Below, in pieces: positions 1 to 10,300 of a stretch of DNA of 64,000 bases; the first letter of the stretch is position 1, and every line of letters begins with the position of its first letter. The DNA comes from Ochotona curzoniae (Eukaryota > Chordata > Mammalia > Lagomorpha > Ochotonidae). Made by a program: the position numbers and the translations under genes. The notes under the pieces are model-generated. The model was given only the letters and a program-made list of their open reading frames with translations. It did no database searches and was not told the origin of the DNA. The stretch is taken from contig NW_024466421.1 in assembly GCF_017591425.1 (NCBI RefSeq), forward strand, positions 766,001-830,000, in the 5' to 3' direction.

Positions 1-3000
1 CCCCCGTGGCCGTCCCAGCAGCCCCCGCAGCAGGCAGAGCCCCGGCTGTGTGTCTCCAGGCTTTCTGCGTCCAGCAGCCCCTCTGCTCAGTCTCTGTGCT
101 TCTCTCCAGGGCGGCTTTAAATATTCATCTCTAATTACAGAGCTTAGCACCCGAGCCAAGCTGGAGCCCGTGTGGGGCCCACAGAGCAGCCAGGGGGCAG
201 GAGCCAGTGCGTGCTGTGTGTCCTTGTGTGTCCTTGTGTGCATGTCTGTGTTCCTGTGTCTGTCTTGTGTGTTTGTCCTTGTGTGTGTCCTTTGTATGTC
301 CCCTTGTGTCCCTGTGTGTCCCTGTATATGTCCATATGTGTCCCTGTGTGTGTCTGTGTCCCCGTGTGTCCCCATGTGTGTCCCTGTGTGTCCCAGTGTG
401 TCCCCGTGTGTGTCCCTGTGTGTGTCCCTGTGTGTTCCTGTGTGTCCCTGTGTGTCCCCATGTGTGTCCCTGTGTGTGTCTGTGTGTCCCTGTGTGTCCC
501 TGTGTGTCCCCATGTGTGTCCCTGTGTGTGTCTGTGTGTCCCTGTGTGTCCCTGTGTGTCCCCATGTGTGTCCCTGTGTGTCCCTGTGTGTGTTCTGTGT
601 GTCCCTGTGTGTCCCTGTGTGTCCCTGTGTGTCCCTGTGTGTCCCTGTGTGTGTCTGTGTCCCCGTGTGTCCCCATGTGTGTCCCTGTGTGTCCCAGTGT
701 GTCCCCGTGTGTGTCCCTATGCATGTTCCTGTGTGTTCCTGTGTGTGTCTGTGTGTCCCTGTGTGTCCCTGTGTGTCCCTGTGTGTGCCTGTGTGTCCCT
801 GTGTGTCCCTGTGTGTCCCCATGTGTGTCCCTGTGTGTCCCTGTGTGTCCCCGTGTGTGTCCCTGTGTGTGTTCCTATGTGTTCCTGTGTGTCCCTGTGT
901 GTCCCCATGTGTGTCCCTGTGTGTCCCTGTGTGTCCCCATGTGTGTCCCTGTGTGTCCCTGTGTGTGCCTGTGTGTCCCTGTGTGTCCCCGTGTGTGTCC
1001 CTGTGTGTCCCTGTGTGTCCCCGTGTGTGTCCCTGTGTGTCCCCGTGTGTGTCCCTGTGTCCCTGTGTGTGTCCCTGTGTGTCCCCGTGTGTGTCCCCGT
1101 GTGTGTCCCTGTGTGTCCTTGTGTGTCCCTGTGTGTGCCTGTGTGTCCCTGTGTGTCCCCGTGTGTGTCCCTGTGTGTCCCTGTGTGTCCCCGTGTGTGT
1201 CCCTGTGTGTCCCCGTGTGTGTCCCTGTGTCCCTGTGTGTGTCCCTGTGTGTCCCCGTGTGTGTCCCCGTGTGTGTCCCTGTGTGTCCTTGTGTGTCCCT
1301 GTGTGTTCTGTGTGTCCCTGTGTGTCCCTGTGTGTGTCCCCATGTGTGTTCCTGTGTGCCCCCGTGTGTCCCCCTGTGTCCCCATGTGTGTCCCTATGTG
1401 TCCCCATGTGTCCCTGTGTGTCCCTGTGCATCCCTGTGTGTGTCCGTGTGTGTCCCTGTGTGTTCTGTGTGTGTTCTGTGTGTCCCCTCGTGTGTCCCTG
1501 TGTGTCCCTGTGTGTCCCCATATGTGTCCCTGTGTGTCCCTGTGTGTTCTGTGTGTGTTCTGTGTCCCTATGCATGTTCCTGTGTGTCCCTGTGTGTGTC
1601 CCCGTGTGTGTCCTGTGGAATCCCTGCCTGTAAGCACCTGTCTCTGTGCCCCCTGTGTGTCCTGTGAGCCTGCATATAGACTGAGCCTGTGGTCTGTGTA
1701 CACTCCGACCTCATCCGGCCCTGGGGGACTTCCAGGGTCAGGCTTCTCCTGGGAGGGGGCCTCAGGAGGTGTCTCTGGAGTAGGGGGGTGGTACGGAAGG
1801 GGCTCTGGGCAGGGCGCCGGGCCTGCCAGGCTGGACCCCGGGCCATGATGAAGGTGCAGATGAGGGCCCTCAGTGCCCATGGCAGGCAGTGCAGTCGAGT
1901 GGAGACAGCAGGGTCATGGCCATACTGCAACCTGCATGTGCACCTGCTTGGCCCCTGCCTGCCCCGCTCGGCCTGCTACCTGGCTGGCTGGGGCGTGGGC
2001 CGGTCAAGGCCTGCATCTGGGCGCTGCTTCCTAGAAAGATACCGACAACGTGAAAGATGTCATGTGCAGTGACCCCACCCCCTTCCCCAGGCCTGCAGCT
2101 GCCTGCCACCCCTGCCTCGCTGGGCCCAGAGGAGAAGCTGGCATGGGCAGAAGCCCTGCTGGCCCAGCCTCGAGTCTGTGGGCCCGGGGGGTGGGGGGCA
2201 GCACGTGAGGTTTGGAGGCTGTATGAGCGCCTGCAGGATGAGGGCTCCTGGGGCGAAGGGGACTCTGCCTGGGATGTCTGTAGGATGCTGAGCTCAGCAA
2301 GGGCATGGCAGTGACACGGGGCCTTGTCTTCCTGTCTGCACTCCCGGGGCAGCCGTGGAGGAGGGGTCTGGTGTGTGTGGCCATGGCCTGCTGGCAGGAG
2401 GCAGGGGACAGCCGGGAATCCGGTCAGCCCTGCAAAGCTGAGCGGTGTACCCCCCACCAGGCCGCCCAACCTGCGGGACCCTGGCTCCCTCTGCTGGAAG
2501 CGACTGGGACTGCATGGCGGCACCCCGCGGGGGGGGGTGGGGAATGAAGGAAGCTGGGGGCCCTGGTGCTGTGGGCAGAGGGGCTCCCCCAGACCTCTGC
2601 CAAGCCCAGCCACCCTGGGGTGCAGGGTCTGGGGTCCCATGACATGTAGGCTGGTGCTCCTGGGCAGGAAGGCGGCTGGGGTACCCTGGGCAGTAGGCTG
2701 TCCTGGGTGGCCTTAACTAGCTCTATTCATCTTGCTAATGAGATGGAGATGAGGCTGCAGACAGAGGGGCATTGAGCCGGGATGAATGGCAGCTTCTTTC
2801 CAGGCCGGTCCTGCCCACCCCTGTGTTGCCCCCTGTGCCGCCGGAGGCACCTTTGTGCCCTGCACTGCCCGCCAGGACTCCTTCCTGGACCACTGGCCCC
2901 CTGGCACGGGGGCTTCCTCAGCAGACCCCCATCTGTGTGGACCCCCGTCATAGCTACCGTTTTCTGGGTGGCCATTGTGGTCAGGGCCATGGCCCAGCCT

Positions 3001-4203
3001 GTGACACGGATCAGGGATCAGTATGTGGTTGGGATCAGGGTCAGTGTGTGACCACAGTCAGGACGAGGCTTGGGGGAGGCGTATCCTCAGCCAGGGGCCC
3101 CTCCCAGCCTCTCCTGAAGTGCCCCCACCTCCCCCACCCCTTGCCACACCCTCCCACCTGGGTCACCAAGGTAACCAGCCCCGAACAGTGGGCGTCCTAA
3201 CCTGGGCCTCTCCTGCCGGCTTTGCGCTGCATGGTTGCCATGGGGACCGAGTGGCATCCTCCGTGGAGCCTGGCTTGGACAGGCTCCCTCTCCCACCCAC
3301 TACCAGATACCACGTCACTCAGGCAGGACCCCTGCTCCCTCTGCTCTTGTCTCAAAGTCACCAGGCAGCGTGGCTTTGCCAGGAGAGCCAGGGCCAGGTC
3401 GGTCCTGGCAGTCACCTCTGTGGGGGTGGGTTGCTGACCTGATTTGGCGCTTGGCTTCCTGGCTCTGCACCTGCTGGCCGCCTGCGGGGGGGTCCCCATG
3501 TTCCCTGCGGGTGCAGGTAGGGCAGGGCTGCTGATGAAGTCCCCCCTGTTGGAGCCCTCACCCAAAGCCCCTTCCTGCCCCAACCCTGGACAGGAGGAGA
3601 ACCAGCCACCCCCTCAGGGTGCAGGGCTGGGGTGTTTCCTGGCCCTGGCCCACTCAGGTTCTGTGCTGAGGGGACACAGGCCTTAGGTCAGCCTCAGTCC
3701 TCACATCTGAAAATGGGGAGGGAGCTTGTCCTGGGGGAAGCCAGGACTGAGGAGGGGCCCAGCCCTCCTGCTCACAGGAACCGCCGAGGCTGCCCCTCTG
3801 GACACCGGGGGTGACACAGCTGCCAGGAGCCCCCGTCAGGGAGAAGGATGCCTGCCTGCCTCTTGCCCCCTCGCCCCTGGGTCCTTGCACAGGCAGGAAG
3901 GTGGTCAGCCCCCGTCGTCCGTCCACTCCCTTAGCCACTGTCCCCTGGCTTTGGGGCTGTAAGGGTGCGGCAGCCCTAGCCGTTCCTCTGCCCCAAACGC
4001 ACTGGGCAGGGGGCCCTCGCCGCTCCATCAGCCCCCCTTTTCCTGCCAGGTGGGCGCCAGCCGGGGTGGGGTCCTCTCCCAAGCTGCTCCGGTGCGTGTG
4101 GGTCCCGGTGGAGGCAGCAGCCGGCCTGGACACGGCCTCCGCGCCAGCGACCCCCGCCCAGGCGCCCGGGTCCCGACCCCTGCCCTCGGTTCTCCTCGCG
4201 CAG
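1..4203 (+). other. ADGRB1: ADGRB1 intron 2 (3' part), no coding exon seen
   Basis: No recognisable exon. It contains a 1.4-kb minisatellite, two AT-rich patches with TAAT cores (112-150 and 2710-2770) and near 3655-3725 a MIR-like tail (TCACATCTGAAAATGGGG). The signal-peptide exon must lie upstream. Confidence 0.75.
213..1617. repeat. GTGTGTCCCT minisatellite, 1.4 kb
   Basis: About 140 tandem copies of a 10-bp unit GTGTGTCCCT with 8-, 10- and 12-bp variants (CCCCGTGTGT, CCCCATGTGT). The unit has no stop codon in most frames, which produces long Cys-Val-Pro ORFs on the plus strand and His-Thr-Gly ORFs on the minus strand; these are not genes. Alternating TG runs could adopt Z-DNA. Confidence 0.97.
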
Positions 4204-4365
4204 GTGGCTGGAAGCTGTGGTCCCTGTGGGGCGAGTGCACGCGGGACTGTGGGGGAGGCCTGCAGACGCGGACGCGCACCTGCCTACCCGCGCCCGGCGT
4301 CGACGGTGGCGGCTGCGAGGGGGTGCTGGAGGAAGGCCGCCTGTGCAACCGCAAGGCCTGCGGGC
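4204..4365 (+). CDS. ADGRB1: ADGRB1 exon 3: thrombospondin repeat 1
   Basis: Acceptor CAG before 4204, donor GTGAGT at 4366, phase 1 in and 1 out. Encodes [17 protein letters not shown] and RTRTC, the WxxW/CxxxCGxG pattern of TSR1. Exon numbers throughout assume two upstream exons, as in human. Confidence 0.95.
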
Positions 4366-7300
4366 GTGAGTGCGGGGGCGGGGCCTGGGCGGCCGGGGCG
4401 GGGCCAGTGGAGAGGGCCGGGCCTGGGCGAGGGAGGAGCCAGGGAAGGGGCGGGGCCTGGGTGGCCGGGGAGGGGCCAGTGGAGAGGGCCGGGCCTGGGC
4501 GAGGGAGGAGCCAGGGAAGGGGCGGGGCCGGGGCGGGGCCAGTGGAGAGGGCCGGGTCTGGGTGAGGGAGGAGCCAGGGAAGGGGCGGGGCCTGAGTGAG
4601 TGGGGTGGGGCCTTGGCGGAGCGGGGCTTGGGCAGACAAGGGAGGAGCCAAGAGGGGTGGGACCTTGGCAGGGCGGGGCTTGGACGGACAGGGGAGGAGC
4701 CAGGAGGGAAGAGGTGGTGCCAGAAGGGCCGGGGCGGGGCGGAGCAGGTGTCAGCAGAGCCCCGGGCTGCACCCTGGAGCCAGGCGGGCCCCCCCCCGGC
4801 CTTGCGCTCCGCACCCTGAGTTGGTTTGGGTGCATGTGGAGGGCTGCTCGAGGGGTGCGCACAGGGAGCCCCCGGCCCGCCTGCCCGCCTGCCCGTCCCA
4901 GCCTGCTGCGCCCGCAGGATGGATTTCTCTAATAAGCCTAGCTAACACCCTAATGAAAATTTTAGTGGCTTTCATAAAGCTAAATCAGGTTATAATGAGA
5001 CTGTCATTCTGTGGGCTCCCCCTCCTTTTCTTGGTGGACTTTCCTGGGGAGGGGGTGCCAGGGTCTGGGATGTGCCTGTGGGAGAAGTGCGGGGACTGCC
5101 GGAGTCTCCGCTGACCCAAGCGTGTCCTGCAGCCGCTGGACGCAGCAGCTCCCGGAGCCAGTCCCTGCGGTCCACCGACGCCCGACGGCGGGAGGAGCTG
5201 GGGGACGAGCTGCAGCACTTCGGGTTCCCGTCTTCCCAGACCGGTGAGCATGGCTGGCTTCTGGGAGCGGGGTGGCGGGGCAGCAGTGGGCAGTCGGGCC
5301 GGCCCTCGAGGGCTCGCGAGCCTTCAGCGCAGGGCAGCCCGTCCTGGCCGCGGTGCGTGGGGCCCGACTCGCTGGCGCTGGACCCCCAGGTGACCCGGCG
5401 GCCGAGGAGTGGTCTCCGTGGAGTGTGTGCTCCAGCACGTGCGGCGAGGGCTGGCAGACGCGCACGCGTTTCTGCGTGTCGTCCTCTTACAGCACGCAGT
5501 GCAGTGGACCCCTGCGGGAGCAGCGGCTGTGCAACAACTCGGCCGTGTGTCCAGGTGGGCAGGGCACCGGCGGGGGTGGGGCCCGGCTGGGCGGGCCGGG
5601 GTCGCACCAGCAGCCGCGCCTTCCTGTCCCCTCGCAGTGCACGGCGCCTGGGACGAGTGGTCGCCCTGGAGCCTTTGCTCCAGCACGTGCGGCCGCGGCT
5701 TCCGGGACCGCACGCGCACCTGCAGGCCCCCCCAGTTTGGAGGCAACCCCTGCGAGGGTCCCGAGAAGCAAACCAAGTTCTGCAACATTGCCCTGTGCCC
5801 TGGTAGGTGAGAGGGAAGGGGCACAGCTGCAGACGGGGCGGGGATCCAGCCAGGGGCCCAGCTGTGGGGCCCCAGAGCTGCAGGGCCACCTCTGCTCACA
5901 GCGGCAGGCCTGGGCGGCCGCAGGACCCCAGGTGTTCACGCTGGCTTCCGGTCCTCTTCTTCCCCTGGGCCGGGCAGTGGACGGAAACTGGAACGAGTGG
6001 TCCAGCTGGAGCACCTGCTCCGCCAGCTGCTCCCAGGGCCGGCAGCAGCGCACGCGCGAATGCAACGGGCCCTCGTATGGCGGCGCCGAGTGCCAGGGCC
6101 ACTGGGTGGAGACGCGAGACTGCTTCCTGCGGCAGTGCCCAGGTCAGGAGTGCCCGCCGGGGGCAGGGTGTGTGGCCTTGCGAGGCCCTGGCTGTGCCGT
6201 GGCTGTGGGCTGCATTCCAGTCGCCTGCTTCTTGACCTTAATCCTTCCTGTCCTGTGTGCCATACCCCTGCAGTGGACGGCAAATGGCAGGCCTGGGCCA
6301 CGTGGGGCGGCTGCAGTGCCACCTGCGGGGGCGGCAGCCAGCGGCGGGAGCGGCTGTGCTCCGGACCCTTCTTTGGAGGAGCAGCCTGCCAGGGTCCGCA
6401 GGATGAATTCCGGCAGTGCAGCACCCAGCGGTGTCCAGGTGAGATCTGCCTCTGCCAGCCAAGCTGTGGCCCTTGGTGCCCCGGAGGAGGTGGCATGGCT
6501 GCTCTCTCTTCTGAGCCCCTGTCCCCTTTGTCGACCCTGGTACCTCGGCAGAGCCCCATGAGATATGTGATGAGGACAGCTTCGGCGCCGTGGTCTGGAA
6601 GGAGACGCCGGCGGGGGAGGCGGCTGCGGTCCGGTGTCCCCGAAATGCCACTGGTGAGGACAGCCTGGCGGGCACATAGGGGGGTCCTGTTCTGTCCGCT
6701 GTGCCCCCAGCACAATTCTGAGGTCAATGCCGCATCCTGCAGGTGGGGTGTCCTCACTGCTGCCCGCAGAGCCCAGGCAGGACACAGACCCCGGGAGGTC
6801 ACTGCACCTTCCCTGCCCACAGCTGGGAGGTCCACTCAGCGCCAGCCTCGGGCACACTGGACAGGACACTGAGACCCTGGGAGGTCTCTGTACCTGAGCT
6901 GCCCAGGGGCGGGAGGTCCAGTCAGCGCCAGCCTTGGGCACACTGGCTTGGAGGCGCCTGGCAGGGCTCTAGGCCCCCATTTGCTGTGTGAGGTACAGGA
7001 AGTGACTTTGTCTCTGAGGGCCTCAGTCAGCTTGTCTGAAGCATGGGGACGGGGACCCTTCCCTTGCCGTGCACAGTGACAGCCCCCAAGCAGATCATAC
7101 CCCAGGGACACCACAGCTGGCCAGGACTTCACTGTTCTCCAGCGAGCAACAGGGCACGGGCAGCTCTGGGTGGCGGTGTTGTTCCCATGGTCCCCTGGGG
7201 ACAGTGTAAGGAGACGCTGGTGTCACTCCAGGGATTGATGGAGGAGAGGCCTGGGGTGGGGGCTCCCCCGCCCAATGTGCGGAAGCTCCCTGACGCTGCA

Positions 7301-10300
7301 GCATCTGACACAAGTGTGGTGTGGCAGTGCGTTGGGTGGTAGGCTCTGCTCTGGCCTGAGGCAGTGGGCAGTGCACAGCAGGGGCCCTGTGCTGGACAGG
7401 GAGCGTCTACCTCAGGGCTGGGGTCCCTGCAGGCCTCATCCTGCGGCGCTGTGAGCTGGATGAGGAGGGCATCGCCTACTGGGAGCCTCCCACCTATATC
7501 CGCTGCGTCTCCATCGACTACCGCAACATCCAGATGATGGTGAGGCCCGGCCAGGGGCCCACGCCCTGTGCCCCGCGCCCCTTGCCCTCGGGCCGTGAGC
7601 TCGGGGCTGGATGTGGCACCCAGCCTGCTCTGCCCTCCCCAGACCCGGGAGCACCTGGCCAAGGCCCAGCGGGGGCTGCCTGGGGAGGGTGTCTCAGAAG
7701 TGATCCAGACGCTGGTGGAGATCTCCCAGGATGGCACCAGCTACAGCGGGGACCTGCTCTCGACCATCGACGTGCTGCGGAACATGACGGAGATCTTCCG
7801 GAGGGCCTATTACAGCCCCACGCCAGGAGACGTGCAGGTACACCGTGGGCGCCAGGACCCCCGATGTGGGAGTGGCCGGGCCCTGATGCTGGCCGTGTGC
7901 TGCTCCCTCACCCACCCTGTCCTGCCCATGCTCTGACCCTGCTCACGCCCCGACCCTGCTCACACTCTGACCCTGCTCACACCCTGACCTTACTCACACC
8001 CCAACCCTGCTCACACTCTGGCCCTGCTCACACCCCGACCCTGCTCACACCCGGACTCTGCTCACACTCTGGCCCTGCTCACACCCTGGCCCTGCTCACA
8101 CCCGGACTCTGTTCACACCCTGGCCCTGCTCACACCCTGACCCTGCCCATACTCTGACCCTACTCACACCCCAACCCTGCTCACACTCTGGCCCTGCTCA
8201 CACCCCGACCCTGCTCACACCCGGACTCTGCTCACACTCTGGCCCTGCTCACACCCTGGCCCTGCTCACACCCTGACCCTACTCACACCCCGACTCTGTT
8301 CACACCCTGGCCCTGCTCACACCCCGACCCTGCTCACACTCTGGCCCTGCTCACACCCCAACCCTGCTCACACTGACCCTCACCCTATTCTGCTGCCTTG
8401 TACTCTCACAAACCCTTTTTTCTCTTCCTCCCAGAACTTTGTGCAGATCATCAGCAACCTGCTGGCAGAGGAGAACAGAGACAAGTGGGAGGAGGCCCAG
8501 CTGGTATGCATGTGGGTCCTGAGCCCTGGTGCCAGGCACATCATGAGGGTACCCACCTAAGTGTGGGCTAGCTGGGGTGGGTGCCGCTCATCACAGCACT
8601 GCCCTAGCCAGTCTCCGTGCCCATCACAGCGTCCCCTGCGGGTCCACATACCAGCCTCAGTGTCTGTCCAGGCTGCAGGGTGAGGATGCTTGCCTCCGCC
8701 TGGGCTGATCGCTCCTCTAGGAGGCCAGGAGCAGCCACTGCTGTGAGCCTCAGAACTTCCTGTCCAGCAAATGGGGATGGCCAAACGGTCTGGCAGGACC
8801 CCAAGAAAGGGGTATTGGGGTTGGGGTGTCCGCTGCAGGGGGTACAGGGGCCTCGTGCTCTGGCTGCCCCTCCCCCACTGCTCCCCAGATGGGCCCCAAC
8901 GCCAGGGAGCTGTTCCGGCTGGTGGAGGACTTTGTGGATGTCATTGGCTTCCGCATGAAGGACCTGCGGGACGCGTACCAGGTGACTGACAACCTAGGTA
9001 AGCGCCGTCTGCTCTCTGTGCTCAGTCCTACCCTGGCCAGGCCCTTCGGCTCTTCTCGAGAAGTCTTGAGTGGTCAGCCACCAAGGTCTCTCTCTGCTGA
9101 CTGGCAGCCCCGGGGCCCGGAGCCCTTGCCTCGGAGCCTGGTGCGGGAGCAGCCCTGGCCTGGCCACCCTTGGCCCTCTCTGAGCTTGGCTCTAGGGGCA
9201 ACTTCTGCCCCTCTCTAGCTTCCTCAGAGGGCCAGGGCTCCCTCAGCCCCAGTGTCAGCCAGACCTCAGGGCCCCATTTCTGGAGCAGATGAGACAAGTC
9301 CAGAGGGGGAGAGGCGATGCGGGGGCGGTCTGACATCAGTGCAGCTTCCCAAGGGCCTGCCTGGCTCAGGACCCCCCAGCAGGGGTGCTGCTCCCTCCGG
9401 GAGAAAGGCAGGAGCCCCAGGGAAGGGACCACGCAAGGAGAACTCTAGCTACAGCAGTGGCCATGTGGAACCTAGCTCCAGCCCCTGAGTGCTGGCCTAG
9501 CTTAGTGCCTTTGGGGCTCAGGATGGAGAGCTCGGCCAGTTGGGGGCATCAGAAAGGCCAGCGGGGCCACTGACAAGGGGTCCGTGTGGCTCCACCTGGT
9601 GTCGCCATTCAGAGGCTGGGCACCACCTTCCCTGCCTGCCTGTGCACCCACCCAGGTGCACCCCCGACCCCCCGAGCTCTCACATCCCCTCCAGGTCCCC
9701 CAGTCTTCGCTGCACTGGACCCCTGTGCCATCCGGGCCCCTCACTCATCACCAGGCCCAGCCCCTTGTCCTCTCCCTTCTCCCAGGAGCCCGTCGCCCCT
9801 CCCCCAGGCTCGCTCCCTCCCCTGTGCTCGCCCCCTCACCGGCCCCTGACAGTCCTGGGCCTGGCAGTGGGTGGGCACCCTGGCTCTTCAGGGTTCTTCC
9901 AGTCCCTCGCTCCGCAGCTTGGTGTCCAGAGGCTCCTTCCCCTGCTCACACATGCCCCTCTCCCAGCCCGACTCCAGAACACCCCCTGCCCCCGACCCAC
10001 CCTGGCCTCCCCAGCCCCTCGCTACTGCAATCTTGTGACCAAGTCCCCTGCCCCAGCCTCTGCACACACAGCTCTTCCAAGGGTCCTGCCGCTCCAGCTG
10101 ACCTGCCCCACAGGGCCTCGTGGCACCCTGGCCACCCCAGGGACCCAGCCCAGCCCCACCTCGCTCTCCCACATCAGCAGCCAGCCCGGGGAACCCCACC
10201 CTGCCCAGGTCGCTCCCTCCTATTTCACACCCTCCTTCTCTGTCAGGCCCTCCCACTCGGTCACCCCAGAGCAGAGGCCCCCTTGTCAGACACGGCCTGG

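Noticed and set aside
50..1848. Overlapping plus-strand ORFs of 486-558 codons rich in Cys, Val and Pro
   Set aside because: All three frames are open because the 10-bp repeat contains no stop; no splice sites, homology or codon bias.
4990..5899. Long minus-strand ORFs opposite the TSR exons
   Set aside because: Shadows of GC-rich coding exons; the plus-strand exons have splice sites and protein homology.
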